From positions 3,410,001 through 3,474,000 of the forward strand of contig OZ243937.1 of the NCBI GenBank assembly GCA_965214085.1: a stretch of DNA of 64,000 nucleotides, written 5' to 3'. Each line of letters begins with the position of its first letter. Within the stretch, counting starts at the first letter, position 1. This DNA comes from UBA6055 sp965214085 (lineage in GTDB: Bacteria > Chloroflexota > Anaerolineae > Aggregatilineales > Phototrophicaceae). The notes beneath the pieces were generated by a model. It searched no databases and was not told the origin of the DNA. It worked only from the letters and a program-made list of their open reading frames with translations. Positions 1 through 8,598 of the stretch are shown here, one piece after another. Made by a program: the position numbers and the translations under genes.

Positions 1-253
1 AGATGCCGCCCTGGTCAGGAGAATTCGGCGTGGGCGCGATGGCGATCGGCAGTTCTTCCCAATGCAGCAGATCATCGCTGACGGCGTGCCCCCAGTGCAT
101 ATTGGCGTGGTAGGGACCATCGGGATTGTATTGGAAAAAAAAATGATAACGCCCCCGCCACTGAATCACGCCGTTGGGGTCGTTCATCCAGTTGGCGGCG
201 GGCAGGAAGTGGTACGTCGGGCGGTGGATGTCGCTCTCGAAGGGGGATGCCAT
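1..253 (-). CDS. GH32 beta-fructosidase, N-terminal part (runs off the window)
   Basis: This is the first 84 residues of a glycoside hydrolase family 32 enzyme (invertase, levanase or fructan beta-fructosidase type), which hydrolyses terminal beta-fructosides. WMNDPNG at residues 22-28 is the family signature and contains the nucleophile Asp25. An FQYNP strand follows at 40-44, then an MHWGHAVS segment, both typical of the first propeller blades. AGGAG lies 7 nt upstream of the ATG and fixes the start. There is no signal peptide, so the protein is probably cytoplasmic. The C-terminal part lies outside the window, so substrate preference cannot be judged. A short N-terminal remnant of another GH32 gene is at 51808-51972. 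Confidence 0.9.
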   Translation of the reverse strand, partial: MASPFESDIHRPTYHFLPAANWMNDPNGVIQWRGRYHFFFQYNPDGPYHANMHWGHAVSDDLLHWEELPIAIAPTPNSPDQGGI

Positions 254-388
254 GGGCGGTTCTCCTGAATGGCGCGATCTTTTCGCCAGATACTTTTACA
301 GGCGTCGCTCAGTCTTTCTGAATTGCGAGTAGTTGGACTGGTGAACTGCAAAGTCGACAGTGGCTCAGTACTCAGTTTGAGTGCATGC

Positions 389-1000
389 TTAGGTACTCTC
401 GTACTCTTCAGGCAAAGCCACGCGACTATTGAAATTGAAAAAACGTCGACTGAAATGATCGCGATAGGGGCTCTGAAGTATAGTGCTGCGCTGCGTCTGA
501 CCTAATCTGATTCGGTGGTAAATTTCGGCAGTCCGCATTCCAAAATACCTTTTGAAGTCGATACCAAGTTCAGGCACTCTTTGGTCAGTCGCGCTCATCT
601 CGGACGGGATTTCCTGTATAAAATGATAACGAAACTCGTTGTTATTCTTAAAGTTGCCTTCAAACGTCCTACTCTTAAATAGGCTGCGATATAGATCGCT
701 ACCTATAAACTCGTCAATGTCTTCTGCTTGGCAAAGTAATACAGAAGGCAATTCATTTCTTTGGTTGCCCGTTGTCCCATATCGGTAGTTGAAGTCTTGC
801 TCCAGATCACAGTCTTGCGAGACAATGATCGCGTGGGGATGCTTAATTGGGTTGGCCTCATAAATTCTAACATCCTTCACGCTTCCTGAAGAACCAAGTG
901 ATAGCTGCATCTCCACAACGTTCGTCAAGATTTCGCCCTGCCTCAAGGCCTTACCCACACCTATAGGAGAGCGCCGGAACATTATATCGGGATTGCCCAA
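389..1000 (-). CDS. Uncharacterised 203-residue protein, third gene of the AT-rich cassette
   Basis: I do not recognise this protein. It is soluble, with no signal peptide or membrane segment. Its clearest motif is SQDCDL near residue 60, preceded by a hydrophobic AII strand. The C-terminal half is rich in Phe, Arg and Tyr. The start is TTG at 1000, with GGAG 7 nt upstream; an in-frame ATG at 982 is the alternative. It begins 15 nt after the stop of the 116-residue gene and is the last gene of a three-gene unit transcribed leftwards. The whole unit is clearly AT-richer than its surroundings, which suggests acquisition by transfer. Confidence 0.7.
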   Translation of the reverse strand: MGNPDIMFRRSPIGVGKALRQGEILTNVVEMQLSLGSSGSVKDVRIYEANPIKHPHAIIVSQDCDLEQDFNYRYGTTGNQRNELPSVLLCQAEDIDEFIGSDLYRSLFKSRTFEGNFKNNNEFRYHFIQEIPSEMSATDQRVPELGIDFKRYFGMRTAEIYHRIRLGQTQRSTILQSPYRDHFSRRFFNFNSRVALPEEYEST

Positions 1001-1015
1001 GATACTGCTCCGAAG

Positions 1016-1366
1016 TTAGTCTTCAAATATAGGCAAGTAAAATTGTGGACGAGTAGTCACTGCGTTTGCTTTTACTTGTACGCTTGGTGATTCAAGAACC
1101 GGTGACCGTCTTGCATCATATTCTGCCAATTCCTGATAGTATCTGATCTTGTACTCCATCTCCTCCCTTATGTCTGAGATTGCCTCTTCAGGTAACTGAA
1201 ATAGAGCAAGCTGACAAATGGACAGACGGTCTCTCAATGGATTATCTCCCTTAGAATCAGTAGCCTGCAGCTTCTGGTACCATCGCGTCATGTAGCTTGG
1301 CGGTGATACAACGTCGGAAGAGACTGCGGTTTGAAGAATTGAATACGTTAGCTCTCTTGATGACAT
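1016..1366 (-). CDS. Uncharacterised 116-residue protein overlapping the TIGR04255 gene
   Basis: I do not recognise this small protein. It is hydrophilic and probably soluble, with a predicted helical middle (residues about 65-85, rich in Glu, Tyr and Arg) and a proline-containing tail ending PQFYLPIFED. The ATG at 1366 has GGAGG 6 nt upstream, a strong ribosome binding site. The gene therefore appears to start inside the preceding gene, overlapping its 3' end by 110 nt in another frame. An internal ATG at 1294 would shorten the overlap but lacks such a site. The tight packing suggests translational coupling with the genes on either side. Confidence 0.65.
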   Translation of the reverse strand: MSSRELTYSILQTAVSSDVVSPPSYMTRWYQKLQATDSKGDNPLRDRLSICQLALFQLPEEAISDIREEMEYKIRYYQELAEYDARRSPVLESPSVQVKANAVTTRPQFYLPIFED

Positions 1367-2069
1367 CGTCTGCCTCCGTTTCTACATCATTCTTTGTAAA
1401 GAATTCATGATCCAACATGAACATTACATTATTAGGGTTACCAGCTACCTCAGTAACAAGACCGTACCTTACACGCGCCACTTCTTCAGCGTTTTCAAGC
1501 TGAATCAAGAAGGTACCGTTATGTTCATATACTGATTCAGTAAAGTCTGATATTGCCAACGGACCCAGCACCAAGTCAGATAAAAGCGTATTCCATGCTG
1601 AGTCTTCCAAACCCAATACTGTTCTGTCGATGACATTTTGATATCTCAAACCTATTCGAGTGAAGAATTTGACTTGGTAAGTCTGAATTGCGGCACTCAG
1701 CATCAATTCGAGATTGTCGCGAAAATCTTCCCATCTAACATAGCTGTTGGTTTCAAGCGCAACGAAGCTGTTGGTTAGCGTAATGGTCGAATTCCTGTCT
1801 CGCGTCATAAACTGGAATCTTCGATTTATCCTAGTAGCAAGCACATCCAGAAGCTCTTGAGGAAAATGCTGTGATATATCGTCGGGAACCGGGAGTCCTT
1901 GGCCTCCTAAATCTTCATGAGCCAAAGGATATACAGACCGAATATGCTGCTGGAATTCCGCAGGCATGGTTACATCTATTCGCAAATCCAGTGGAAACTG
2001 AAGCTGGCAAATGACCGAGGTTAGCGGATTATGTCTGTATATAACACGATCTTGAGGCGAAAATAGCAT
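1257..2069 (-). CDS. TIGR04255-family protein
   Basis: A 270-residue protein that fits the sporadically distributed TIGR04255 family, whose biochemical role is not established. The N-terminal pattern Y-x-x-NPLTSVICQLQFP (about residues 12-25) and the C-terminal pattern with a phenylalanine followed by ITAKLHD match what I know of that family. No signal peptide or membrane helix is visible. The ATG at 2069 has GGGAAG just upstream. It is the first gene of the AT-rich trio, and an AT-rich 130-bp stretch upstream probably holds the promoter. Family members are scattered among genomes, which fits an accessory cassette. The family call is from memory of the patterns, not from a search. Confidence 0.7.
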   Translation of the reverse strand: MLFSPQDRVIYRHNPLTSVICQLQFPLDLRIDVTMPAEFQQHIRSVYPLAHEDLGGQGLPVPDDISQHFPQELLDVLATRINRRFQFMTRDRNSTITLTNSFVALETNSYVRWEDFRDNLELMLSAAIQTYQVKFFTRIGLRYQNVIDRTVLGLEDSAWNTLLSDLVLGPLAISDFTESVYEHNGTFLIQLENAEEVARVRYGLVTEVAGNPNNVMFMLDHEFFTKNDVETEADDVIKRANVFNSSNRSLFRRCITAKLHDAMVPEAAGY

Positions 2070-2198
2070 TTAACTTCCCAGTGGCCGTTCTCTAATTCCA
2101 CAAAGAATATACTATATTTTGCATATGTAGAACGTAAAACTAGATGAATCTTGACCTTTATCTCGTTGAAGAGACCGGTTGGCAGGAATGAACTTCAT

Positions 2199-3431
2199 TT
2201 ACTCCCCAGCCACAATCTCCCGCGCCAGGCGCAGCAGTTCCTCCCGCCGGCCCGCCTCCACCTCGCGGACGTCCAAGTATCGCTCCAGCAGCTCCAGCGG
2301 CGTCAAGCCCTCCGCATTCAGGCCCAGGCGCGCGCGCAGCGGCCGCTCGACATCTTTGCTGATGGCGGCAATGTGAAACACGCCGGCTCGCCGCAGCTCG
2401 GCCTGGACAACCTTGTCCTTGAGCAAAGTCTCGCTCTCGGGTTTCAGGCGCAGTTCCAGCCGCACAATCGCGCCAGTAAGATCGTGGCGCCTTAACTCGG
2501 CCAAGACTGCCGCAGTTGGGTTAGCTGACTCGCGACAATCGACGCGCAGCGCCACAAAGTTGCGCGCCGCCACTTCGACGAAGCGCCAGTCCGCCTCGCC
2601 CCGCGTCAGCTCCACCCAGCAGAAGCCCTTAGCCTCGTCCGCTTCCGCGAAGCCAATTCGCTCCAAGCCCCCGCTATAGACGACCGGCGGCGCTTCCGTC
2701 CTCAGCGCTTGATGCCGGCGCGCATGCCCCAGCGCGACATAATCCCAGCTCGCGTCCGCCAGCAAGTCGAGCGGCAGCGGCACATCTTGCTCCAGCAAGG
2801 CGTCCCGCTCACTGCCCGGCCCAGCGCCGCTCACGCTGAAGTGCCCGCAGAGCAAACGCGGCGTAGCGCCCGATGCCAGTTCGTCGGCTCGCGCGGCTAG
2901 CGCATCCAGCTGCTCGGCCAAGATGCGCGCCGCTTCGGCTTCTTGCTGCTCCCGCGACAGGCCGCGCCTAGCGGCATCATCCAGCAGCCGATTGCGCGAC
3001 AGAAATGGCACAGCGCCTAGGACCACATCGCCGCGTTTAGTCGAAATCAGCCGCGCCTGCACCGCCTGCGCCACCCATATATTGGGCACCCGCAGCGTGT
3101 CATAGATCTCCAGCGTCGAGGCTCTGCTGGCATTCAGCGGCCGATCCAGATGGCCCAGCAGCATCACCGTCGGCGCCAAGCGCGACAATGCCAGCGCGCG
3201 TTGCGCAAATTCGCGCTGATAGGTCGGGTTGGGGCTGCGGCTGTGGAAGGCGTCGCCGGCGAATAGCGCCAGGTCAACATCGGCGTCACGAGCATATTCG
3301 ATCATCTCGTCCAGCCGCTGCAAGCAGTCCATGACGCGTCCGCTGACGCCGCTATCGGGGTCGGACGGGCCGTAATTCTCCGCGCCCAGATGGACATCGG
3401 CGAAGTGCAAAACGCGGATTGGCTCGCTCAT
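2199..3431 (-). CDS. SbcD/Mre11-like metallophosphoesterase with altered active-site motifs
   Basis: A calcineurin-like phosphoesterase of the SbcD/Mre11 exonuclease type, 410 residues. Motif I (ADVHLG, Asp12/His14), motif II (GD at 59-60) and GHFSVSG (His197) are present. The usual GNHD is GHLD at 93-96, and the usual GHxH is GHARRH at 235-240, so the metal-binding Asn, the catalytic His of GNHD and one further His are missing. It may be inactive or altered. No sbcC partner is adjacent. I chose the start at 3431, 19 nt after the upstream stop, because the DVH motif follows immediately; the reading frame is open further upstream into the preceding gene. The two genes probably form an operon. 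Confidence 0.8.
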   Translation of the reverse strand: MSEPIRVLHFADVHLGAENYGPSDPDSGVSGRVMDCLQRLDEMIEYARDADVDLALFAGDAFHSRSPNPTYQREFAQRALALSRLAPTVMLLGHLDRPLNASRASTLEIYDTLRVPNIWVAQAVQARLISTKRGDVVLGAVPFLSRNRLLDDAARRGLSREQQEAEAARILAEQLDALAARADELASGATPRLLCGHFSVSGAGPGSERDALLEQDVPLPLDLLADASWDYVALGHARRHQALRTEAPPVVYSGGLERIGFAEADEAKGFCWVELTRGEADWRFVEVAARNFVALRVDCRESANPTAAVLAELRRHDLTGAIVRLELRLKPESETLLKDKVVQAELRRAGVFHIAAISKDVERPLRARLGLNAEGLTPLELLERYLDVREVEAGRREELLRLAREIVAGE

Positions 3432-3450
3432 CGGTTCGTCTAACGCGCGT

Positions 3451-3840
3451 TCACGGGCTGTCGCGGTGGTCCTCGTCGCCGCTGCCGACCGGTTCATTAG
3501 TTGTCGTCACGCTCGTCCACTGCGGATAATCGCCGCGCAAATGCCCGAATATCGGCCGCTCGTTGCGCAAGATGTCTACAAAGGCGTGAATATCGCCGAT
3601 CTGCATGAAGATCGAGCCGCGCCGATTGGCGACATCAACCTGCGGCTCGGGCGTCTTGCTGTCCGGCGCCAGGAAAAAGACATCCAGGCGGTAACTCTCT
3701 TCGTCGTCCATGCCCACGCCGGTGCAGCGCACCAACCCGCGAATGCCAGCGGTGACGCCAGCGAAATCTCGTTCCTCAAGCTGGCGCCAAATGACCATAT
3801 AATTTTTGATCTCAAACACAGCCACGCGCACATCCGACAT
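3451..3840 (-). CDS. Conserved hypothetical protein, 129 residues
   Basis: I do not recognise this protein. It is small, acidic and probably soluble. A mixed alpha/beta N-terminal part (VRVAVFEIKNY) is followed by a strand-rich middle, and the last 20 residues look disordered (Gly, Asp and Glu rich). GGAGG lies 8 nt upstream of the ATG. It immediately precedes the SbcD-like gene, and the 19-nt spacing implies co-transcription. The protein has no visible nuclease or DNA-binding motif. Confidence 0.7.
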   Translation of the reverse strand: MSDVRVAVFEIKNYMVIWRQLEERDFAGVTAGIRGLVRCTGVGMDDEESYRLDVFFLAPDSKTPEPQVDVANRRGSIFMQIGDIHAFVDILRNERPIFGHLRGDYPQWTSVTTTNEPVGSGDEDHRDSP

Positions 3841-4065
3841 TGCATCAACCTCCGTGCCTGCGCTGGGCCAGCGCTAACTTTACCGTCTCTCATTATATCG
3901 GTATCGCCAGCAGCGCATACGGCTGGGTGTGTCTATTATCGTGGACATATTTACTTCGCCAAGTAGACATGAAAACTCCGTGTCCTCTTATATTAACGAC
4001 CCTTGTAGCGGCGCTGCCCTCGTTTCAGCATAATCTCTTTGTGCGTATGGGCGTGCCGGCGGACG

Positions 4066-4262
4066 CTGTTGAAATACTCAATTTACTCCCACCCCAAACC
4101 CCTCCTGCCATCTCTATGGCAGGCATCCCATAACGAGCTGAGGACAGGACAGTTTTGAAAATCGCGGGAGTCGTCACAACGGGTTAGCCAATGGCTGACC
4201 CCTACAGGCTCATTTTGTGATAGAAGATGTAGGGGCGGGTCATTGGCTCGCCCGAAAAAGCG
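4066..4262. repeat. N-type intergenic repeat, one-sided copy
   Basis: The sequence begins TGTTGAAATACTC, the end motif of the N elements. It runs through a C-rich tract and a GGCAGGCATCCC segment into a TGTAGGGG palindrome. About 140 bp (4069-4206) is nearly identical to the reverse complement of 17880-18020. Only one end is recognisable, so this is probably a truncated copy. Apart from this repeat the gap 3841-4319 holds no gene. Confidence 0.7.
4189..4245. repeat. P-type palindrome (inverted repeat around TGTAGGGG)
   Basis: The arms CAATGGCTGACCCCTACA (4189-4206) and TGTAGGGGCGGGTCATTG (4228-4245) are near-perfect inverted repeats around a 21-nt centre. They could form a hairpin in DNA or RNA. 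The same arrangement recurs at about 17840-17890. Confidence 0.75.
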
Positions 4263-4319
4263 CAGGCGCGGACGAGGTGCATCTTGTCAGCGGCATGATG
4301 GCAAACTAGAATCGCAGCA

Positions 4320-5795
4320 ATGACGACGTTTCTGCTAACTCTGTACGCGCTCTGCGCGATTTCGCTAGGTTTATACACGGCGGGGCAAGCCATCCTGCTA
4401 TGGCGATATTGGCGTACGCGTCAAGAAAAACGCCAAACGCCAGCGCTCAGCCAGTGGCCCCCTGTTACCGTACAACTCCCGCTCTATAACGAAGCTAATG
4501 TAGCCGGCCGCCTGATTGACGCCGTGGCGGCTTTGCAATACCCGCGCGACAAGCTGATGATTCAGGTCTTGGACGACTCGACCGACCGCACCGCGGCTCT
4601 CATCGCGCGCAAACTGGCTGAGTTGGAAGCCTGCGGTTATCAAACGCAGCATCTCCGGCGTGGCAACCGCGAAGGCTTCAAAGCCGGGGCGCTGGCCGCG
4701 GGTGTCAAACTCTGCGCCAGCGAATTCATCGCCATCTTTGACGCCGACTTCATCCCCCCGCCCGATTTTCTGCAGCGCCTGTTGCCACATCTGCTGGCAG
4801 ACCCCGCTGTGGGCATCGCGCAGAGCCGCTGGGGGCATCTCAACGCCGACGAAAACAGCTTGACCCGCGCGCAAAAGCTGTCAATCGATACGCATTTTGT
4901 AGTCGAGCAAGCGGCGCGCAATCGCAGTGGCTGGCTTATCCCCTTTAACGGCACCGGTGGCGTCTGGCGCCGCAGCTGCATTGAAGCGGCCGGTGGCTGG
5001 TCCGCCGATACGCTCACCGAAGACCTCGACTTGAGCTACCGCGCGCAGATGGCCGGCTGGCGCTCGCTCTTCCTGCCCGAAGTCGAAGTCCCGGGCGAGA
5101 TACCGCCGCAGCTAGCCGCTTACAAACAGCAGCAAGCCCGCTGGGCCACCGGCAATACACAGTGTCTGCTTAAACTGGCGCGGCAAATCGGCGCCGCCAA
5201 ACTCAGCGCCATGCAGAAGATCATGGCCATTCAGCATCTTTGCCAGTACCTGCCGCAGCCTTTGATGCTGCTAATGCTGCTGCTGACGCCGCCGCTGCTG
5301 CTGACCGGCGCGCTGGAGGGCCTGCCGCTGGCGCCGCTGGGTCTGCTCGGCTTAGCGCCGCCCCTGATGTATATCGCCAGCCAAGCGCGTCTCTACGACA
5401 AACGCGACGCGCTGGGTGGTTTGACCGCCTTCCCGGCTCTGCTCTTCATCGGCACTGGCATGTCGCTGAGCAACAGCCTGGCGGTGGCCGCGGCTTTGCT
5501 GGGCGTCAAAACCGGCTTCCGGCGCACGCCAAAATTCCAGGGCGACTGGCGGCGCAGCCAATACGCGCTGCCCACCGATATCACCGTCTGGCTGGAATTG
5601 GCGCTGATGCTCTATGCGCTGTGGGCGGCCTGGCTGGCTTGGGATCTGCAGCGCGAGCTCTTCGCCTACCTGCTGATTTACGCGCTGTCATTCGCCTCTG
5701 TCGCCGGCTGGAGCCTGCGTGAAAGCCTCATCGTCTGGCGCTGTCAACTGGCCGCGAGCCAGCAGACCCGCCGCGAAGCCACTGAAAACGCCTAA
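4320..5795 (+). CDS. Membrane glycosyltransferase family 2 (cellulose/mannan synthase-like)
   Basis: A processive-type GT2 enzyme of 491 residues that would transfer sugar from a nucleotide-sugar to a growing glycan or lipid at the membrane. It has an N-terminal membrane segment (about 4-28), a cytoplasmic catalytic domain with DD at 85-86, DAD at 141-143 and TED at 233-235, and QQARW at 271-275 (the QxxRW motif). Four or so membrane helices follow after residue 300. This order matches bacterial CESA/CSLA-like synthases. The acceptor and polymer are unknown. It stands alone, facing away from the upstream minus-strand genes. No strong ribosome binding site is visible. Confidence 0.88.
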   Translation: MTTFLLTLYALCAISLGLYTAGQAILLWRYWRTRQEKRQTPALSQWPPVTVQLPLYNEANVAGRLIDAVAALQYPRDKLMIQVLDDSTDRTAALIARKLAELEACGYQTQHLRRGNREGFKAGALAAGVKLCASEFIAIFDADFIPPPDFLQRLLPHLLADPAVGIAQSRWGHLNADENSLTRAQKLSIDTHFVVEQAARNRSGWLIPFNGTGGVWRRSCIEAAGGWSADTLTEDLDLSYRAQMAGWRSLFLPEVEVPGEIPPQLAAYKQQQARWATGNTQCLLKLARQIGAAKLSAMQKIMAIQHLCQYLPQPLMLLMLLLTPPLLLTGALEGLPLAPLGLLGLAPPLMYIASQARLYDKRDALGGLTAFPALLFIGTGMSLSNSLAVAAALLGVKTGFRRTPKFQGDWRRSQYALPTDITVWLELALMLYALWAAWLAWDLQRELFAYLLIYALSFASVAGWSLRESLIVWRCQLAASQQTRREATENA

Positions 5796-5843
5796 AGCCG
5801 CTCGTCGTCAGTCGCAATCGCCCAACTCATTCTGACCAGGCTC

Positions 5844-5910
5844 CGCGCCTCGACGGGCTGTGTCTACGCGCCTGACGGGCTGTGTCTACGCGCCTGACGG
5901 GTCGTCTCTA
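5844..5910. repeat. Three tandem 22-23 bp repeats overlapping a stop codon
   Basis: Three copies of CGCGCCTGACGGGCTGTGTC plus TA lie at 5844-5866, 5867-5888 and 5889-5910. The first has one extra base and the third has small changes. The third copy contains the TAG stop codon (5908-5910) of the minus-strand GH116 gene, so the repeat extends right up to that gene's end. Confidence 0.8.
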
Positions 5911-8319
5911 GGCGCCCTCGCCGCCCAGCACCTCAATGACGCCGGCCCACTCCTCGGCCTCGGCATCCCACTCGCTGCGGTACATGCCCCAGGCGCGGCC
6001 GTTTGACCACAGGGTCGCGAAGGGTCGATCCTTAGACAAGAGCTCTGGAACAGGCGAGAAGCTGAGGCCCCCATCGGCCGGATCAACTTGCGCGCCGCTC
6101 AAAGCCAGCAGCAGTGCCCAGCTGGACATGCTGCGGGCGTAATGATTGCCGCATTCGACTTCGTTCCAGGGGTTGCGCCGATGGCCGTCATGGCGCTCGC
6201 GCACGGCCTCCGTCAGCCGCAGCCCTTCCTCGACCCAGCCTTCGTAGATGAGATGCGCCGCGACCTGGTATTCGATGCCGGTCCAGACTTCATCGGCATA
6301 GGGGAAAGGCAAGTCGGGCCGGCCGCCTTCGGGCCAGGTGCAAAGCAGCAAACCCGCCTCGTCATTCAGCGCGTATACACGCTGGGGATTGGCGTGCTCG
6401 CTGAAGTCGGTTTTGAAATTGTGATCGAATATCGACTTGACGGCGACGCGCGCATTGTCCGCCGGTACGACGCTGCCCAGCCCCAGAATGGTCGCATGCA
6501 GCTGGCCCAGCAGTTGATCCGACAGGCAGCCGATGCCGTGCTGATACTTGTGCGCGTTCACATCGTCAAGCTGCTGCCGGTAATAGCCGCCGTTCCAGAG
6601 CATGGCGTCCAGATTGGCGCTGCCCAGCGCAAGGGCATCGGCACAGCGCCGGCTTAAGTCCGCCTCGCCCATCAGCGTCGCCATTTCCTCGACCGCGCGC
6701 AGCGCCGCCAGGTAATAGATGCCGCAGAGCGGATTGGGCCCATGAAACTCGATATCGTAAGTATTATGCTGCACGCCGTCGAGGACCTGGTCCTTGTCGT
6801 GGTCCCAGTAGACGCCAGCGAAAGCGATCGCCCGTTTGACGCCGGGCCAGATCTCGCGCAGAAAGTCGCTATCTCCGCTGAGCAGCCACTCGCGGTAAGC
6901 GCGCAATATCGAGCCCATCTGCCCGTCCACCGCCGCGTCTACTCGGCCGCCCCAAAGGAAATCATCGTGGAAAGTACCGAAGGAGCGGAACTTCATGAAG
7001 CCGTCGGCGCCAGTTTCGACATTAAACTCGATCCGCCGCATCTCGCGCTCCAAAGACGGGAAGAGATAGGCGATGGTATAGGCATAACTCCAGACGTGCG
7101 TGCAGCTGCCCGGGCAACAGCCGGAGTCGTCAAAGCAGCCCTCCCAGCCATAGAAGCCGCCGTCTTCCAGCCAGAAACAGGTGGTGCTGCGCAGGGGCAC
7201 GATATTGGCCGATACGGCATCTAGCACGGCCGCGGGCAAAGTGCTGCTAAACAAGGCGTCGTGGAAGCGGCGCGTACCCCCTTCCAGGCGCGCCAGATTG
7301 CGCAGTACGTACTCCCCCACGGCCCAGGCGTCGTCAAAGCGCGTCGCATAGTGATTGCGCGTGCTGCCGACAGCCTGCTCGTCCACGCTCAACTGTGACA
7401 AGAGGCGCAGATCCCAGGTTGCCGGCCGGTTGGGGAAATGCCAATTCAGTACAAAGCGGAAGTCACAGCTTTCGCCCGGCTCCAGGCTGGCCAGCAGCCC
7501 CAGCGATCCAGTCGCCAGTCGTTCGCCCTCGGCCGCGGCGTCGGGGTCGGACAGGCGGCCGTGGTCGCGCAATTCATCCCAGAAGTCGTGCAGATAGTCC
7601 CACCATTCGCCCCGCATCCAACTGCGCTTGATCGTCACATCGTCGTGGTCGGTCGCCAGCGACACGCTGCCAAACTTGTGGTCGCTCGGCGCCAGCTTGT
7701 CATCGGTCATATAAATTCCGCGCAAATCGCCAACTTCGCGATAGCTGTTCGCCGCCCGGCCCAGATCCGTACGCATCCAATTGCCAAACTGGTCAAAAGT
7801 ATTGCTGCCGACCGGATTGGTCAGCGACCCGACCAGGCAAACATCAACCGGCTCTTCCGACCGGTTTGCCACGCTGTAGGTCATGATGGCGCAGGGGATA
7901 CCCGAATCTTCCGGATTCAGCGGCAGCAGGGGCGTATAGGCTTCCAGCCGTACATCCACAGGCAGACTGCTGTCCTCAAAGTCGATGGACGCGAAAGGAT
8001 ACTGGCCGCGGAAACGGCTGCTCTTGAAGCGCGGCAGGCCGGCGGCGCTCATGGGATGAAAACCGTGCGATTCGATGAAGGGCGGCTGCAGCGGACCTTC
8101 GAGCACGCGAGCCAGGGCTTCGGCGCCCGCTTGCTGGCAGCGAATGGCGAAGAAGGTAAGCGGCAGCTTTGCGCCCTTAGCCGGCAAGTTGAAGATCTCC
8201 CAATCGCGCAATTCTCCGCGCGCGCCCAGCGACACATTGCCCGTGCCGATGCCGCCCAAAGGAAAAGCCAGTGCTGTCGCGCTGGCGTCATAGTCTCGAA
8301 TGCCGGGATGGAATTTCAT
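5908..8319 (-). CDS. GH116 family glucosidase (GBA2-like)
   Basis: An 803-residue glycoside hydrolase of family 116, related to non-lysosomal glucosylceramidase GBA2 and bacterial beta-glucosidases/xylosidases. The N-terminal beta-sandwich domain opens with a PLGGIGTGN segment (residues about 20-28), characteristic of the family. The catalytic (alpha/alpha) domain follows, with HNTYDIEF near residue 517 and DEVWTGIEYQVAAHLI and NPWNEVECGNHYARSM near the C-terminus, all conserved in GH116. I did not assign the catalytic acid residues with certainty. No signal peptide is present, so it is cytoplasmic and probably acts on imported glucosides. AAGGA lies 7 nt before the ATG. Confidence 0.9.
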   Translation of the reverse strand: MKFHPGIRDYDASATALAFPLGGIGTGNVSLGARGELRDWEIFNLPAKGAKLPLTFFAIRCQQAGAEALARVLEGPLQPPFIESHGFHPMSAAGLPRFKSSRFRGQYPFASIDFEDSSLPVDVRLEAYTPLLPLNPEDSGIPCAIMTYSVANRSEEPVDVCLVGSLTNPVGSNTFDQFGNWMRTDLGRAANSYREVGDLRGIYMTDDKLAPSDHKFGSVSLATDHDDVTIKRSWMRGEWWDYLHDFWDELRDHGRLSDPDAAAEGERLATGSLGLLASLEPGESCDFRFVLNWHFPNRPATWDLRLLSQLSVDEQAVGSTRNHYATRFDDAWAVGEYVLRNLARLEGGTRRFHDALFSSTLPAAVLDAVSANIVPLRSTTCFWLEDGGFYGWEGCFDDSGCCPGSCTHVWSYAYTIAYLFPSLEREMRRIEFNVETGADGFMKFRSFGTFHDDFLWGGRVDAAVDGQMGSILRAYREWLLSGDSDFLREIWPGVKRAIAFAGVYWDHDKDQVLDGVQHNTYDIEFHGPNPLCGIYYLAALRAVEEMATLMGEADLSRRCADALALGSANLDAMLWNGGYYRQQLDDVNAHKYQHGIGCLSDQLLGQLHATILGLGSVVPADNARVAVKSIFDHNFKTDFSEHANPQRVYALNDEAGLLLCTWPEGGRPDLPFPYADEVWTGIEYQVAAHLIYEGWVEEGLRLTEAVRERHDGHRRNPWNEVECGNHYARSMSSWALLLALSGAQVDPADGGLSFSPVPELLSKDRPFATLWSNGRAWGMYRSEWDAEAEEWAGVIEVLGGEGA

Positions 8320-8424
8320 CTGTATTTCCTTATTTTGCCTTGCTCTTGAATAACTGACCGCTTTACCAATCGTATCGGCTGATTATGCGCCGTATACGAC
8401 CCACTCGCAAGTAGCTGCGAATAC

Positions 8425-8495
8425 TGTAGGGGCGGTATATCATGCCGCCCGCCATACACTATTATTCACGGGCGACAAATTAGGATGCCCCTACA
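8425..8495. repeat. P-type palindromic repeat
   Basis: It is bounded by TGTAGGGGC (8425-8433) and its reverse complement GCCCCTACA (8487-8495), with an internal GGGCGG...CCGCCC hairpin. It lies in the gap between the GH116 start and the next plus-strand gene. Nothing else in 8320-8555 looks functional. Confidence 0.7.
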
Positions 8496-8555
8496 TCATG
8501 CCTATGATGCGCGCTCATAAGATTCACCACTTGAGAATGAGCATCGGCCACCGTC

Positions 8556-8579
8556 TTGACGCTCGCCGTCTGCTATAAT
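8556..8579 (+). promoter_or_regulatory. Putative promoter with unusual 12-bp spacing
   Basis: TTGACG (8556-8561) and TATAAT (8574-8579) are separated by only 12 bp. TATAAT is followed by AGCGCTAGCGGAAGAGG and the ATG at 8599. Almost the same TATAAT-plus-leader arrangement precedes the gene at 11899. The -10 box is convincing; the role of the TTGACG box at this distance is uncertain. Confidence 0.45.
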
Positions 8580-8598
8580 AGCGCTAGCGGAAGAGGGT

